From the NCBI GenBank assembly GCA_965644315.1, contig CBFFRQ010000078.1, positions 62,001 to 126,000 on the forward strand: DNA of 64,000 bases, given 5' to 3'. Positions 21,801-34,508 of the stretch are shown in pieces. The stretch is from Caecitellus pseudoparvulus (taxonomy: Eukaryota > Bigyra: Bicosoecida). The notes beneath the pieces were generated by a model. That model was not told where the DNA came from. It saw only the letters and a program-made list of their open reading frames with translations, and ran no database searches. The position numbers and the translations under genes were made by a program. Position 1 is the stretch's first letter. Every line of letters begins with the position of its first letter.

Positions 21801-24800
21801 CTTCTGTGGATGATTTGACCGAATCTCAGGACCGCATCGTGTTGGCGCCATCACCCATGCATCAGGTGGACATCACCCCAGCCAACGTCACTCTCCGTGC
21901 TCAAGTGTTCACACAAGCAGGCCCGCTGAACCTTGGCCGCTCCTCCCAGGCTTGCATTCTGCACGAAGCAGACTCGGCGCCGACTGTCTTCTTTCCGTGG
22001 GCCGACGTGGCTGTGCGGCACTTGCACCCCATCCCAGACCCCGACGGATCACAGTACTCACCGTACTTGGGCATGTTCAGGTGGTTTGCCCTCGCAGACG
22101 GAACCCCTGTTGTGCGTGTCCTGCCCGAACCACACGAAGCTGCAGCAAGCCTCGCAGGCATGGCTGGGTTCGACCCCCAGCTGGTAGCAATGGTGGACGT
22201 CTCGTCTGAGGCTGCAGCTGCCACAGCTCACTCAGCTGCGACTGGGGCGGCTGTTGATGCCTTGCTGGATTCCATGCTCACCTCAGCTGTGCAGGAAGCC
22301 ATGTTGTTGCACAAGAGAGCTGAGGCTGAGCGCATCGCAGCAGAGAAGGCTGAGGCTGAGCGCATCGCTGCGGAAAAGGCTGAGGCTGAGCGTATCGCCG
22401 CGGAGAAGGCTGAGGCTGAGCGTATCGCTGCGGAAAAGGCTGAGGCTGAGCGCATCGCCGCTGAGAAGGCCGAGGCCGAGCGCATCGCCGCTGAGAAGGC
22501 TGAGGCCGAGCGCATCGCTGCTGAGAAGGCTGAGGCTGAGCGCATCGCCGCTGAGAAGGCTGAGGCTGAGAGGGCTGAAGCTGAGCGCATCGCTGCTGAG
22601 AAGGCTGAAGCTGAGCGCATCGCTGCTGAGAAGGCTGAGGCTGAGCGCATCGCTGCTGAGAAGGCTGAGGCTGAGCGCATCGCTGCGGAAAAGGCTGAGG
22701 CTGAGCGCATCGCTACGGAAAAGGCTGAGGCTGAGCGCATCGCTGCTGAGAAGGCTGAAGCTGAGCGCATCGCTGCGGAGAAGGCTGAAGCTGAGCGCAT
22801 CGCCGCTGAGAAGGCTGAGGCTGAGAAGGCTGAGGCTGAGCGCATCGCCGCTGAGAAGGCTGAGGCTGAGAGGGCTGAAGCTGAGCGCATCGCTGCTGAG
22901 AAGGCTGAAGCTGAGCGCATCGCCGCGGAGAAGGCTGAGGCCGAGCGCATCGCTGCTGAGAAGGCTGAAGCTGAGAAGGCTGAAGCTGAGCGCATCGCTG
23001 CTGAGAAGGCTGAGGCTGAGAAGGCTGAAGCTGAGCGCATCGCTGCTGAGAAGGCTGAAGCTGAGCGCATCGCCGCGGAGAAGGCTGAGGCTGAGAAGGC
23101 TGCACGCAACGTTGCCTCAACGCGCACTGGTGCGGCGGTGGATGCTCTTGTATCGGGACTCGTGGAAGAAGTCATGAGTGCAACTGTTTCGGCAGCGATG
23201 CAACCAGAAATGACCCCACGCATCAACACGTCTTTGGTTCCGGAAGCAGCCGACGCTGAGGCAGAGGGCGGAGATTTCTGGACGCCAACCAACAGTGAAG
23301 GAAGCAGCGGGGGCACATCGGCCACCATCACCTCCCCCGTGCATTTGCAGTCACCAAAGATGCTTGGCGCGCAAAGTCCCACTGTGGTCGTGACCCCCAC
23401 ATACCAAGACCCGGCCGATGACATCTCACAACGCCTGCTTGATGCGGAGGTGGAGGCAGTTGCGCACGATGTGCTGTCCACACGCCGTGCCAAGCACGCC
23501 TTCAAGGAAACCACCACCAACCAGGAAAGTGGCGACGCAGCTGCTCCAGCTCTGCCTCCGACTAAGCTGCACGTGGACACGGCAGCGCCTGATCGAGCTA
23601 GTGGCAGCCCGCTGCACTCCCCTTCCAGCACCACCAGCAGCCACGGCCACTCCCCTCGTGGCTCGGAAGTGGAAGGCTACGTGTCGCCAGCCACCGCAGC
23701 CGCTGCTCGGAAGAATCCCATGTCGCTGTACATCAGCGGCAACTTGTCCCCTGCCAGCCCAGAGCACCACGCCCTGTCCCCCAGTGGCGACGACGCGTAT
23801 GTGGATGACTCTTTCGAGCTGGAGGCTTCCGGGGGCGAGGGGGACGTCAGCTATGACTTTGAAGACCTGCATGCAACCCTGGAGAGCACTGCCCCTGTGG
23901 ACCTGTCAGCCACATTGAAAGACAAGCCGAAAGGCTCAGGTGCACTGCCGCCTCTGAAGGGAGTGCCTGCCAGCCTTGGGCGGGACACCACCCCTGGCTC
24001 ACAGCACGGTGCTGGCGACAGCCAGGCAGACAATCCGTTCGTACGGGCAGCTGACCGCCAAGCAAGCCTGGCGGCGGACTGGAAGGGTGCCACCCACGCA
24101 TATGTGGCGGAGGTGTGCCAGCACCTGCAGGAGTCCACCGAGGCTGCGGCAGCGGGGCTTGATGTGTCGACCTCCAGCGCCGCGTCCACTGCTCCCGTGC
24201 TGCAGGAGGCCGGCGCGAGCTGGGCGCGAAGTGTTATGGCATGGCGCCCAGGAACGCCCCGCCCTGCCTCAGGGCCAGGCGAAGGGCCGCTGCCGCTGGA
24301 TGTGTTCCTGTTCTTGGAGCAAGGGCGGACCCTGGATGCGCAGAGCCGAGGGGAAGACGTGGCTGCATTGGAGCCCACACAAGTGCGGCACAAGCTGTTG
24401 TTCGACGTGGCGAACGAGTGGCTGGCTGAGGAGGCCAGCATGTCCCAGCTCCGGCGACACCTCGCCACTCGCGGCATCATGCCACATCGCCAGTATGCTG
24501 CGGCGGACGCCGCCAGCGCGACTTGGGAGTGGGTCGCTGGCTGTGCACCACAGCTGCAGGAGCACCTGGGGGCCACGGCCAGCTCATGTGCAGTGCGAGC
24601 ACCTGCATTCGTGCCGCAAGATGACCCACTGAAGACGTACGCCAAGCATGGGTGGGTGGGGCCGCCGCTGTCAGGCCGGGCGGCTCATCTGCGAGCAGCC
24701 GCCACAGCACGGCGCGAGGCTGTGAAGGCTGACACTCCGCTGAAGGCTGGCAGCTTTGCTGCCGTGGAAGGCTGCCACATGTTGTCGTACAACATCGCAG

Positions 24801-24880
24801 AGGCGGTCTTTGCTGCTCTCGTGGATGAAGCAGTCGCCGATGTGGCAAAAGCGGAGCTGCGCAAGGCAGGGACTGCCTAG
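15845..24880 (+). CDS. Giant (about 3,010-residue) repeat-rich coiled-coil protein, CEP350-like architecture
   Basis: A single uninterrupted frame reaches TAG at 24878-24880. The frame is open upstream to about 15638 without ATG, so I take the ATG at 15845 ([20 protein letters not shown]); an upstream spliced start is possible. Residues 1-800 are Pro/Ser-rich. Coiled coils lie at about 850-990 and 1830-1905 ([20 protein letters not shown]). Acidic YS-x-DFE-like motifs recur ([50 protein letters not shown]). Residues about 2158-2420 are a highly charged [10 protein letters not shown] array. The last 270 residues look globular ([40 protein letters not shown]), with a helix resembling C-terminal segments of CEP350-type centrosomal proteins. 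A basal-body or centrosome scaffold is inference; another large cytoskeletal protein is equally possible. It converges on the Tousled-like kinase with 78 bp between stops. Confidence 0.7.
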   Translation: MRLMSARVRHANSGQSAALTARASAVSSFVTQALSNHDALTLGPHPVVNSPPPPDHSSPLPGLGASHRLQPRSPPPGKAPRSPTARAPPPDPSAFLDEAAELITLHGVSSVAPPVPPPDVLDGAQVDLGREDDLRRRRGRAFLAQQRARRRQAARAAAAASATATSKRTDALAALDAARRSAVAPSTQARRRGSASSATRGKRRGSGPKAGAASDRSTSGQGRVRRGAAPQEPPPSEAHAPRPAPRHTAAEPDADDLYLQWLGTSQAAAQGTRSTSPDLLGGAVPRSGSPSAVVVEGGVEEAKSPPPTPPSPPAADTAPATPPTDGHLFMQWLGTTPEGVGAANTRPSPSADGRSGSPAAVQVEEGTAPGSTEVRRALQHPNATPSPVPLRPSPGEETAPTPVSHDGASGLGSGRSASVPALPVAKLRSPTPGQAEGGGWRILAPVATPAGTSPTGAATPPTAPTEANQREPARPPPAHSTLAQGEDLRDTIRQLQAEVEQLREGVRAPPAAEAPPSARADMDAFMARLQAAADAGAAAVNAGEDQPSPQTPSPPRPVRQGRPLAHISSAIAAGVAAGGGARAALLALDLDSSDSDTSQASPAASTPTFRGHPRGSYQESKSSGHPTSAVPPQRAWAGALSDSDSSASSLSFDETDYAYAARVAARALGGRARRDAADAAGEQWAHVRRADRVQPVSPAAPSRQNKYSVSTLFADALAQLDVEDAGEESSSSSSSDSSSASASDGEDVQAQADAAIARAEAGRAAREAALRTARAGRATPPAERHSERQSSEAGASEAGAAEAVQGLPSQAARAYFERVMGDGTPELRGAQPAPAASTTSDTTSELDEWVRQYKQLGIANRERRKVWLEGAREQQPSGPPAAVLHQQILESLVAMDAMDATAEQLRDMQSARELSEAQAETAAVRGAWEAQAAAAEAAAAATTLQVQTEAELESRTAALTEEFEAAYARRMTELAAVAETAEAALAASRRRTGQVQTDTPPRQVSVGVTADGPLQEAKAVLATRVAEARAAGKEWPPAMATTSVQASLPVDTTVGTQTQGEQDSPSTDTGGAGMQAPGSPLDTTPAAASQAPASLSPAALQVAYSAHAAALGSALAAYQRDPASLTASQAALLNQASRGALGDGYAVAFAGPERGADRAPLPPRYPGGAPPHPAGTHQRRHSQSVDSTGGYSGYSSDGFEEDYSAEFEDASVASSIHEGAMPGLHTSHATSVGEASALQARPVPDSPASQPDSQPSVVEDGSSLELGGSDESVPEEEAVVERSALDTSIPESPHVAPLGVSFAASPLGRQGGSFRGDAASVAYSPDLGQSSYTYVSGGVPEVEESGSAAVGHSLARAGSMGGSTVMSAYSQDFEEDEDGEEDEGGDWVAQRPPHSAITHAPGSADAAGLDFSLLDALAREGDAPPDLVAGFKGSLQARVASQMQMLDVTEAALRRRLTATVAGGAPPHLARLQFETEVAALVRDRASVRVQAYHDMVLFRAHVTGDPTMLKSLTLQDAQRPGASVVSPGPAGSPPSTAPLALPQPVTPPRAQAPTPAPSVQDSGRYTESFVSYGEASALQARPVPDSPASQPESQPSVVEDGSSLELDGSDESVPEEEAVEESPAPSTVRPGTPPASVVDDGSSLELGGSATSESVPDVVAGDAQADAAGAPTLHAASRSDLYASDVFETSLPSPEASGAVSGVYGEGDVSAAYSDSFVTAPSQAPAPAPPSPHTDSVVSSVAESLPSPDREITGQSVSTKYSDTWDAEDSGEAAAHPPQPGAPPASPQPKPAEPLSPPTPAPADATLNMSVSASGVVDSLAASSQSAAELSASMAHHQARVADLRSQVQRKRGALAAVRRQVSQAENKVALRQEAAELEGELAELDVQLATEHSTLESLSRQLQESAQGGPVGAPSPPPSPPHSPASSSGTEGVPEDSFPESLPESLPPTGEAEDSGHLLAAATGLGSSASSTSGVSPRAGDVESSVDDLTESQDRIVLAPSPMHQVDITPANVTLRAQVFTQAGPLNLGRSSQACILHEADSAPTVFFPWADVAVRHLHPIPDPDGSQYSPYLGMFRWFALADGTPVVRVLPEPHEAAASLAGMAGFDPQLVAMVDVSSEAAAATAHSAATGAAVDALLDSMLTSAVQEAMLLHKRAEAERIAAEKAEAERIAAEKAEAERIAAEKAEAERIAAEKAEAERIAAEKAEAERIAAEKAEAERIAAEKAEAERIAAEKAEAERAEAERIAAEKAEAERIAAEKAEAERIAAEKAEAERIAAEKAEAERIATEKAEAERIAAEKAEAERIAAEKAEAERIAAEKAEAEKAEAERIAAEKAEAERAEAERIAAEKAEAERIAAEKAEAERIAAEKAEAEKAEAERIAAEKAEAEKAEAERIAAEKAEAERIAAEKAEAEKAARNVASTRTGAAVDALVSGLVEEVMSATVSAAMQPEMTPRINTSLVPEAADAEAEGGDFWTPTNSEGSSGGTSATITSPVHLQSPKMLGAQSPTVVVTPTYQDPADDISQRLLDAEVEAVAHDVLSTRRAKHAFKETTTNQESGDAAAPALPPTKLHVDTAAPDRASGSPLHSPSSTTSSHGHSPRGSEVEGYVSPATAAAARKNPMSLYISGNLSPASPEHHALSPSGDDAYVDDSFELEASGGEGDVSYDFEDLHATLESTAPVDLSATLKDKPKGSGALPPLKGVPASLGRDTTPGSQHGAGDSQADNPFVRAADRQASLAADWKGATHAYVAEVCQHLQESTEAAAAGLDVSTSSAASTAPVLQEAGASWARSVMAWRPGTPRPASGPGEGPLPLDVFLFLEQGRTLDAQSRGEDVAALEPTQVRHKLLFDVANEWLAEEASMSQLRRHLATRGIMPHRQYAAADAASATWEWVAGCAPQLQEHLGATASSCAVRAPAFVPQDDPLKTYAKHGWVGPPLSGRAAHLRAAATARREAVKADTPLKAGSFAAVEGCHMLSYNIAEAVFAALVDEAVADVAKAELRKAGTA
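19541..19684 (+). repeat. Intragenic duplication, copy 1 (Ser/Glu-rich 48-residue unit)
   Basis: It encodes [20 protein letters not shown] followed by a [14 protein letters not shown] stretch and ending near VPEEEAVVE. It is almost identical at DNA level to the copy 1 kb downstream, differing at a handful of bases, so the duplication is recent or homogenised. Confidence 0.9.
20566..20706 (+). repeat. Intragenic duplication, copy 2 (plus a partial third copy)
   Basis: It repeats the unit at 19541 with an in-frame one-codon difference near the end. A shortened third version ([13 protein letters not shown]) follows at about 20755-20820. Confidence 0.9.
22318..23102 (+). repeat. 30-bp minisatellite encoding [10 protein letters not shown], 23 ERIA cores
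   Basis: The decapeptide [10 protein letters not shown] is repeated about 23 times, with occasional inserted AEAERA or AEAEKA half units and one IATEK variant. The E/K/R spacing predicts a long single alpha helix or coiled coil. Third codon positions vary between GCC/GCT/GCG and GAG/GAA, so the array is older or less homogenised than the proline array at 35 kb. Confidence 0.95.
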
Positions 24881-24958
24881 GCTGCAGCAGCTTTCGGCAA
24901 TGCACTTCTGTTCGCGAGCTTGAACCTGCACCTGCCGCCTTGAGGCAGGCATACACAT

Positions 24959-27398
24959 CTACTTCAGCCTGGCCCGCAGATATGGGTGTGCGGAAATGGC
25001 GGCAACGTCAGGGCGCATCACTTGGCTTTTTGTGAGGCAAGCCCGGATGAACTCTTGGCACTCGGGTGACACGGCCGGCTTGTCAGGGAAGGACACTGCG
25101 GGTGCCTTGGAGATGAGGGACTGGGCCGCGACAACTTCCTGACTCTGCCCCTCTCCGAAGGGGCGCCGGCCAAACAGCATCTGGTAGAAAATCACTCCGA
25201 CGCTCCACACGTCCACCTTGTCTGAGATGCGGGCGCCCTTGGAGGCAAAGCACTCGGGTGGCAAGTAGTAGTACGTGCCAGCACCTTGCGAAGTCAGCTC
25301 CATGCTGGTGAGCTCTGGGTTCACGTCCATGACCTTGCTCAGGCCAAAGTCTGTGACTTTCACCACCTTGTTTTCGTCAAACAGGATGTTGGCTGGCTTC
25401 AGGTCGTAGTGAATGACCCGCCGGCCAGAAGGCGGCTTGGCCTCGCCCGCTGCACCTGCCTGGCCCCCTTCCAGCCCATTGAAGTACCGCAGCGCAGCGA
25501 GCACTTGCAAGACGATGCCACGGGCCTCCCGCTCTGGCAACGTGGCCTGTCCCTTCAACAAGTGGTCCAGGTCGTTACCAGGGCAAAACTCCAGCACTGT
25601 CGCAAAGGAATCCTCGTGGATCTCGAACACGTCGAACAAACGCACAACGTTGGGGTGGTCCATGGCCTTGTGGATGTTGTACTCCCGAGTCGCGTGCTTG
25701 ATGTAGCTGGCTTTCCGGCTCTGACTCCAGGCCGAGTTCAGCTGGTGCACCTTCACAGCCACCTCCACACACCGCGTCACATCCAGCGCCAACCACACCT
25801 CTGAGAAGCCCCCCTTGCCCAAGAGTTGAAGCAGCTGGTACTTGTCGTTTAGCAGAGGCCGGTGCGCAAACGACGAGACATCCTCATCCCGCACACGCCG
25901 CAACTCATGCACGAGCAGCTTTTTCGCCGAGTCCAGAGTGGCCACGCGCTCCTGCACGGTGGCCAGCTCCCGACGCAACGCTGACAACTGCATGCGGATG
26001 GAGTCGTCAGCTGCCACGACTTCGAGTTCACTGAGGATTTCGGGCGTCAGAGCTGGCGGGCGCCCAGGCACCCGCGCAGCAGGCGGTCGCATGCTGGGCG
26101 AATCCGCCCCGCCAGCATCGCCTCCGACAGCTGCGTGCTTGTTGCGGCGCGAGCGAGCCTTCCGCTGCTCCTTCTGCAGGGCATCCACCCTTGCCTTCAG
26201 GCGTTTTTCGCGGTCCAGGAGCTCCAGCACCTCTGCCCCGTTCTTCCACGCCTCGCCGACGTCTGCAGCTGTTCGGTGCACGACAATGCTGCCCAGGCGG
26301 TGCTGCTCGTCCGTCAGGTGGCGCCTGTGTGCGGTCACCACCTTTTCATTCAGTCTACGTGTGAACTTTGCCATGCGGTGGCCCACTCGGCGCAGCTCTG
26401 CCGCGCGCTGCTCCTTGTTCGTTCGAAGCTCCAGACGCAGCGCAGCTACCTCCTCAGCTTGCCGCTGCGTCTCTTCTGTCAACTCTCTCATGCGTTTGGC
26501 ATGCCATGCCACGTCATCCAATGCTTGCTTTAGAGCAGGGCTGGTGTGTGTGCTGCTAGGCTGCGGCGGGGCTGCATGTGAGGGGGCAGAGGAAGCCCCT
26601 GCTCCGTTCGACTGCGGCAGCGGGTCAGGGACAGACACCGGCGCGTGCAGAACACGGGCAGAGAGCCCTGTGGAGCCAGAGGGCGGCAGAGACGCCACAG
26701 ATGTCGCACTTGCATGTTGCACGAGGGCTGGCTTGCCAGCCACAGCCTTCGCCCGCGCACTGTGGGCGAAGTACGATGTGAGAGAGTTTGCCTGTGGGGG
26801 TGCAGCAGCTGCAGCTGAGGACGCATCTGGGCTGGATCGACTGGTCCGCGAGTGCTGAGAGGTAGAGCCTGCGCCGCTGCCAAGTGGGCGTGCTCGCTTG
26901 GCACCTGAGGATGGGGAGGGGCCGCTGCCCGCCGCGGTGGAGGAGGGCGGAGTGGACTTGCGCCGAGTGGGGACAGACTTGCGAGGGCGCTTTCGGGAGC
27001 TACCACTGCCTGGCGCAGGCGTGGGCGTGCCGGAGGCAACTGGAGATGGAGCCTGTAAAGGGATGGCAATGAAATCAGCGTGCCCTGCAGCACCCTGTCG
27101 CAAGGCGTGAGGTTTTGGGGTCACCTACACCAGCACCAGGCAATGAGCTTCGAGATGTCTCAGCCGCCACAGCCGCAACGAAAGCATCCCGACTGTGCAG
27201 CTGTGAATCATCGCCTTGAGAAAACCCTGTCGTGATCACAGCTTCGGGCCCCTGTGCCGAAACGTCGTGCATGGAGCGTGGTGCCCCGCACATGCACTCG
27301 TGCGTGCCAGCGGAACTTGGACTCACGCCGTCCACGATTCCATCCCGGCTGCCAGTCATGCGCGCCTCCAGCCGCCGCAGAGTGTCCTCATTCGCCAT
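24959..27398 (-). CDS. TLK: Tousled-like serine/threonine protein kinase
   Basis: TLKs are nuclear kinases that phosphorylate the histone chaperone ASF1 during chromatin assembly. Exon 1 (27398-27129) starts MANEDTLRRLEARMTGSRDG. The intron 27128-27053 (donor GTAGGT, acceptor TTACAG) is in phase. Exon 2 runs 27052-24959; total 787 residues. A Ser/Pro/Lys-rich region with RKRPRKSVPTRRKS (nuclear-localisation-like) is followed by long coiled coils (residues about 265-480). The kinase domain (about 487-787) has GKGGFSEVW, VAVKVHQLN, VIHYDLKPANILF, TDFGLSKVMD, LTSQGAGTYYYLPPECF and VDVWSVGVIFYQMLFGRRPF. HYD in place of HRD, SQGAGTYYYLPPEC and the N-terminal coiled coil are TLK hallmarks. All catalytic residues are present. 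Confidence 0.93.
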
Positions 27399-27947
27399 GC
27401 CTTTCTGTGCTGCAGCAGTCAGTCGAACGTTTGGCGGTCCAGGATGCAGTAGCCAAGAGCCGGGGCGCCTCCAATTCCCCGCGCGGCAAGTGCTTTTGAG
27501 GGGTGCTGGAATTGCAGCCCTGCAGGGGAAGAGCGGCAGACTGCGCTGAAAACTGCAAAGGAACCAAGCCACACTTTAAGGTGGCAGAAAGTGGTCACAG
27601 GGGTTCCAAAGAGTTCCCAGACTTGGACGAATTGTCAATCCTTGGGTCCTCTACCACACCCGTCAAGACAACGGCACGGCAAGCGACGGCATGGAGGATT
27701 GAGTCCCGGGAGAGGATCTTTTCCTCCGTGAGTCCGTGCAGCTCGAAGATTGCTAACAAATTGTCACAAACGATACTCTTAGCACACACCCAAGCGCCCC
27801 CTTCCAACGTTGCTCAGCCCTCGACCAGTTCAGCTTCCCCAGCGTGCACACCTGCCCGGGACAGCAACCAGCAGCAGGTGCCAGCAGCGCCAGCGCCACA
27901 CACAAAGCCGAGTCCGTGCGCGGTTCAGACGGAGAGTCAACGGAGCC
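27399..27947. promoter_or_regulatory. Divergent spacer TLK / Rab18-like
   Basis: This 549-bp region between opposite start codons is AT-richer than its surroundings at about 27735-27790 (GCTAACAAATTGTCACAAAC). It should hold both promoters. No named element is recognised. Confidence 0.4.
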
Positions 27948-28852
<905 letters not shown>

Positions 28853-29100
28853 GGCGTGTTGCGTGGACAGTGGCGGGCCTGTGAGTGCAGGGGTGAGGGT
28901 GCACCGTGGGGTGTGGGCTGTGCGGAGCCTGGCAGTGTGAGCGGTCGCCCACATCACACAATGGCCCGACCCCGGTGTTGCAGTGGGGTGTGTGGGTCAG
29001 GGCACACGGTGCTGTGCGTGAATGCATGCGGGGTTGGCTGTGCCTTGGTTCCTGCGCAAGAGTGCCTCAAACGCGCAGGCAGTTGAGTACTGCGCCTGCC

Positions 29101-31301
29101 ATGGCTGCTGCAAAGGCTAGCCGTGGCACCAAGCGCGGCAGAACAGAGACGATTCAGTTCAAAAGCCCCGCTGAGTTCTTCGCTGAGAACCAGAACATCG
29201 CAGGCTTCGACAATGTTTGTGTGGCGTTTCGCCGCCTGTGTGAAACGCTGAGCAAAGCCTTTTCCCTCCCCCTGCGCAGCCCGGCAAAGCGCTGTACACG
29301 ACGATTCGCGAGCTCGTAGAAAACGCTCTTGATGTGTGTGCTCTGTGGCGCTGCTCCCCGCATCAGGATAGCTTGCATGCTGCACACGCTTTTGAGCTTT
29401 CTCCTGGCGCAGGCAGCAGAGAGCATCCACAGACTTCCAGACATCTCCGTGACAGTGTGCGAGCAGCAAGTACCGTCTGTGTACCTCCTGCACTGTCGCA
29501 CTTCCATCGCCTTGCGTCCTTTGACAGAGAGGAGCTGACGCCTGCTCAACTGGATGAGCTGCGTGCGCACGGGGGGCGAGTGGGCGACACGCTCACAGGC
29601 TCTGTAGCGTCTGCGGGCAAGAAGCGCAAAGGGGAGGCAGAAGGCGGGGAAAGTGGGACAGGTGCAAGCTCCTCCTCCAGCATGATGTTCTACCGCATCA
29701 CCTGCCGCGACAACGGTTGCGGCATGCCTCACGACAAGGTCCCCTTCATGCTGGGCAGAGTGCTGACTGGCAGCAAGTACGGTCTGCGGCAGACGAGGGG
29801 GAAGTTCGGGCTGGGAGCCAAGATGGCCCTCATATGGAGCCGCAAGTCCACCGGCCTGCCCATTGCGGTGACAACGGCACACACGCCGACAGCTGCAGCA
29901 GGGCGCAAGGGCGCGCCGGCCAGTGTGACCCGGTGCGTCCTGGACATCGACGTGCACAAGAATGAGCCCCGTGTGCGGGAACACGTGCTGAACAAGAACA
30001 GTGGTCAGTGGAAGGGCACTGAAATGACCGTTGTTATCGGCGGTGCTTGGTCTGCCTACCGCCGGCGAGTGCTGCAGTACCTGCAACAGCTGGCAGTGAT
30101 CACCCCCTACGCACAGCTAGCCCTCGCCTTCGCCTGTCCCGCCCACCCAGACAAGAGCTTTTCATACACGTGGCGGCGGCGCAGCGCCCAGTTGCCGCCT
30201 CCAGCCGGCGAAGTCAAACATCACCCCGCAAGCGTCGACCAGTTGCTGGTTCGGCAGTTGCTGCACCAGAAGCCTGATGTGTCCCTGGTCACCTTTCTGA
30301 CGACGCAGTTTCAGTGCGTTTCACGCGCAGCAGCCGCCACCCTCGTGGATGCCTGCCGCGCGCAGGCTGTGGAGCGGGCTGGAGACCTCACCCCAGACCA
30401 GGTGCACGCTCTTGTACGGGCCATGGGGCGCACCACCTTCCCTCCGCCAGACGGCACCTGCCTGTCCCCTGCGGGCGAGTACAACCTGCGCCTGGGCATT
30501 TTAAAGGAGTTGGCGCCGGACTTTCTCGCGACGCACGCAGCGCCGGTGAGCGTGTTTGAAGGGCACCCGTTCATCGTCGAGGCAGGGGTAGCCATGGGGG
30601 GCCGCACGGCAGCGGAAGGCATCACGGTGCACCGCTTTGCCAACCGCATCCCACTGCTGTTCGAGGGGGGCGGCGACGTCGCCACACGCACAGCGCTGCA
30701 GCGCATCCCCTGGGCCACCTACAAGATCGACCCCAAGCGCGACCGCATCGGTGTGTTCGTGTCCATTGTGTCCACGAAGATTCCCTTCAAGGGGACGGGG
30801 AAGGAGTACGTCGGCGATGACATCACGCCCATGCAGGTGGCTGTGCGCAGCGCCTTGGTGGCCTGCTGCAAGCAGCTGCGTGGCAAGCTGCAGCTCAGGC
30901 GAGCGGCGAAGGAGCGTCGTGACCGGGCGAAAACGCTCACCAAGTACATCCCCTCCGTAGCCAGCAGCGTCATTGGCGTGCTCAGCGCAGCCGCCGCTGC
31001 AGCATCTCCAGCCAGTGCTGAAGCCACCACTCACTCTGCCATGCTGGCGTCACTGGCACAGGGGAAGCTTACGCAGGACGCGCTGCAGCAACGCTTGCAT
31101 GAAGCTGTGCAGGCCTCTGAGGTCTGGGCAGCGCTCGAGCAGGCGACGGACGGAGACGGGCAGGAGCCTGGCGCTGCTGTGGGCCTCCCCCTGCACATTG
31201 CACCCCTGCGCTTGGAGGACAAGCGCTCCGGGACGCACCTGGTGCACCCCGAGAGTGGCCTGGCACTGCGGTTGGCACCAGGGGTGCTGCAGCAGTCCTG
31301 A
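29101..31301 (+). CDS. TOP6B: DNA topoisomerase VI subunit B
   Basis: TOP6B is the GHKL-fold ATPase subunit of type IIB topoisomerase. Exons: 29101-29214, 29280-29333, 29413-29456 and 29528-31301; donors GTTTGT, GTGTGT and GTGCGA; 661 residues. The joins rebuild FKSPAEFFAENQNIAGFDN, PGKALYTTIRELVENALD (Asn of the ATP-binding N box) and AAESIHRLPDISVTVEELTP. Exon 4 has CRDNGCGMPHDKVPFMLGRV (G1 box) and RGKFGLGAKMALIWS (G2 box), then VNRIPLLFEGG-like NRIPLLFEGGGDVATRTALQ and the transducer-domain Lys region. A Lys/Glu/Gly/Ser linker (nt about 29580-29685) interrupts the ATPase domain. The catalytic partner TOP6A is not in the window. Confidence 0.95.
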
Positions 31302-31543
31302 GAGGGCTTCAGTCCGCTGTGCGGGCGAGTGTCCAGCACCCACAGGCTGACTCGCGGCTGCAAAACTCGGGCCGCGACAATGCATTCTGGGGGTGGGAGG
31401 TGGCAGAGGCTTCGGCTGTGTTGGTGGCAAGTTGGAGCATCGCAAGCTCTCGTGCAACTTGCCCGCCCCATCCCACCACCACTCCCACGGCCGGTGCACA
31501 CAAGCCCTGCACTTGCACGGGGCACGCAGCGGCTGCCCAGCGC

Positions 31544-32280
31544 TCACTCTCCGTAGTGGGGGCGGCTCCGGCACAAGCGGACATGGTGCATCTCAGGCAG
31601 CTTCGGAACGAGGGTGACCACCAGCACGATGACGTTCAAGGCGGTCTCCCACGAGGCGTCGTAGCCAGCGTAGTTCATGGTCACGATGAACCTGCGGGGT
31701 CACAAGTGCATGGTGCAGAGGTGGCCCTGGTACCTGGGCCAGCGCCACTCACAGCAAGATGGGCACGACGAAGAGCACTTTGCGTGCGTCGGTCCATGGG
31801 ATGGAGTTATCGATCTGCTCCCACACCGTGTCGTGGATGAAATCACCTTGGTCACTCCAGATTGGCGACCCGTACGCCATGTGCAGGGCGAAGAAGCTAA
31901 CCTGCACACACAGCAGAGGGAAGAGTGAGCCAGTCTGCCCATGGCCAGCAGTGGGCGGCAGCCCTCACGCACCAGGCCGTGCAGGAAGTGTGTGATGGTC
32001 CACTGCATGCTCGTGTCAACGATTGCGTGGGGTGTGAAAACGTACACCGCCCAGCGGGCCTGTGCCGCGTGGCAGGGCGTGAAGGTGAAGCAGGAGGCGG
32101 CCGTGGTGGTGCAGTGCACCAAGCGGCGCCGCACACAGTGCTGCGACGCACGATGCCGATGCAGGCGATGTAGAACGCCCAGGAGTATGGGTTAGCCAGC
32201 CACGAGACGTTCAAGTTGGTTTGGACCTTGCTGATGAGCTTGGCAGCCGTGCTGGAGCTGGTGGGCACTGCTGCCTCCAT
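31544..32280 (-). CDS. ORMDL: ORMDL-family regulator of sphingolipid synthesis
   Basis: ORMDL proteins are ER membrane inhibitors of serine palmitoyltransferase. Exons: 32280-32152, 32059-31973, 31901-31753 and 31691-31544; donors GTGCGT, GTGCGT and GTGAGT; 170 residues. Motifs: NLNVSWLANPYSWAFYIACI, WTITHFLHGLVSFFALHMAY, YGSPIWSDQGDFIHDTVWEQ and VTLVPKLPEMHHVRL, matching the conserved family order (N..W; HN-like; DQG..T.WEQ; PK.P..HGVR). Hydrophobic helices fit the usual four-helix membrane topology. The short basic tail after HHVRL is lineage-specific. Confidence 0.92.
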
Positions 32281-32486
32281 GGCGAGTGGTGGTGCAGCGT
32301 TTGCCGTGCCTGGGACTGTGCCGCAGTTGGCGCGGTATCAAAGCAAGCGGCCGAGGAAATGTTCAAGCAGCTCGCTAGCTGTTTCAGTCACCGGGGTGTG
32401 TGCATGGTGGGCGGTGCTCGATGAATTGGCAAGCACGTGACAGTGTCGACTCTGAGCGACTGTGCATTGCGCGCTGTGCAGCCTGC

Positions 32487-33924
32487 TTAGACAGAGCCAG
32501 CGACGACCTGGGACTCAATGCCGCACTCATCAGTGCCGCGGGCAATCTTGAAGTAGCCGTTGTCACCCCAGTTCTGCGGGGAGCGCGAAGAGGGGCGCGT
32601 GTGTGGAGCTTGCAGGGGCTGCCCCATGCCAGCAGCGCGACACGCACGGTGTTCCAGGAGTTCTCAACGAGCCAGTATGCCTGGCCGTTCTCGACACCCC
32701 AGCCCTGAATCTTCACAGCATGGCCGCCGAGGTAGCCGCCAGTTTGGTGGGTGTACACGCCTGCGAGGGACGACAAGGAGGCACGTGGCGTCGGGTGACA
32801 CGAAGCAGCACCTCAACAGCTGCAGGTGCACGCACCAGACTTGTAGGTGAGGAAGTCCTCATACACGGAGAAGGCGGCGGTGACAGAGCCCTCCTTGAAG
32901 AGGCTCTCCTGGATCTGCTGCACGCTGGGCAGGGAGTAAGAGGACTTGGCATAGTGCTTGTCCTGGCTCCAGGCAGTGTGGTAGGCGGCGTTCGTGCAGG
33001 CCTTGGGGTTGGGGCAGGCGGGGGTGGAGCCTCCCTCCGTGCAGGGGGGGTAGGGGCCGCCCTCGTGGTGGTCGCAGTTGGGGATCTCGTAGGGGAAGCA
33101 GCCCTCCTTGGAGTCGTAGTCGCCGCCCGTCACGACGCCCGTCTGCACAAAGTAAGACCACGCCTCAGCGGGGATGCCGCCGTTGCAGCCCTGGGACCCG
33201 AAGCAGCCCCCGAAGAGGTTGCAGCAGGATGCCGTGTCCTGGGCAGACAGCTCCACAGTCACGTTGTGGGCGATGCACAGGCGGTCGTTGAGGGCCTCGG
33301 TGGAGCCGAACGCCCAGCAGCTGCCACAGCTGGCCTGGTCCCGGACGTGGCCGATGACGCTGGCGCAGGCGGGCCAGGCCTTGGCGGCGTCAAACTGAGC
33401 CCAGGCAGCAGCGAGGTGTGGCTGGTACGAGACAGGCGTGGCGCGGTGGGCGAGGCAGCCTCACCTCTGCGGGCAAGTCAATGTTGGAGGCGGCAGGGGC
33501 AGCATCCAACTTGGCCATGGCAGCCTCGTACTTGTCGCCCTTGGTGTAGGTGCCCATCAGGTGCACTGCGTGCAGGAGACGAGGAAGTGCAGTGCACTTC
33601 ACTCTGCCCCAGCGCAAGCGCAGCGCTCGCGGCACGTACGGACGTCCTTGATCTTGGCACCAGCGAAACGCTCGTTAATGCCAGCGGTCCAGCCGACATT
33701 CTTCTTGTTGATCATGTCGATCATGCCCTGCGGTCAGCAGTGAAGGTGCAAAAGTGACGCGCACGGAAACGTCCACCAGCAAGGCGGCAAGCTCGCAGGC
33801 GCCCTGAGGGCCAACTGGCGCACCGCCAGTACAGGCCACGCACCAGCTTGTGGACATCCGAGTGGACGTTCACAGCATAGGCCGTGGTGGCAGCCAGTGC
33901 CAGCATCAGCGCGACGGAGCGCAT
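32487..33924 (-). CDS. Cathepsin B-like cysteine protease (secretory/lysosomal)
   Basis: Papain-family C1A protease. Exons: 33924-33844, 33727-33640, 33565-33465, 33394-32836, 32760-32648 and 32573-32487; donors mostly GTGCGT; 342 residues. [19 protein letters not shown] is a signal peptide. The propeptide has [18 protein letters not shown] and [11 protein letters not shown]. The mature part has [20 protein letters not shown] (catalytic Cys), [28 protein letters not shown] (catalytic His), [17 protein letters not shown] (catalytic Asn) and [32 protein letters not shown] keeps the two occluding-loop histidines that give cathepsin B its carboxydipeptidase activity. It is apparently complete and active. 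Confidence 0.94.
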
Positions 33925-34508
33925 CTCTGGCAGGTGAGCGTGGCGGGGCAGCAATCAGACAACGACCAGCTGAAGGCAAGCAACTGGAGCATCATGAGGT
34001 TCTAGTGCGGTTGGTGTAATTTGTCCAGTGCGGAAACGTGGCTGCATTGTGCCTCGCATCGCCCGGAGGGGGGGGCGCTTGGGCACACACCCCTCCTCTC
34101 CGTCGTCTTGATCTGTGTCCGCTCACGCTCCGTCCTCGTCTCCAGCCTCACACAAGCTGCCCAGGGCTTGCCCGCCGCGCACACGCCACCCAAGGCACCC
34201 TACATGCAGAGACAGACAGCTGCCTACGTACAAGGCGGCATGTGTGTCGTCTGTTCCCACTCTTGCCGCTGCACCTTTCTGGGGTGTGCAGCGAAGCGGC
34301 TGGGCTGTGTGCAAACCACTGCCGCGGCCCGGCCAGTACCAATCGCCACTCTGCCACAAACAAAACCCAAAGAGAACACCCAAACTCACATTTGCAGTGT
34401 TTGGGCTCGGCTCTTGTGGCACCAGGCGCCACCTCTTCGCTTGCCCGCCCCGTTTCGTCGAGGCAGGCGGGCTTGCCGCTCCAGCCGCTTGCCGCTCCTG
34501 GGTGGAAG
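33925..34508. promoter_or_regulatory. Divergent spacer cathepsin B / phosphodiesterase
   Basis: This 584-bp region lies between opposite starts. TGCGGAAAC, one base off the recurrent 9-mer, lies at 34029-34037. No coding features are seen. Confidence 0.4.

Noticed and set aside
22254-23177. [11 protein letters not shown]-type frame over the [10 protein letters not shown] array
   Set aside because: It is an out-of-frame reading of the minisatellite without flanking homology.
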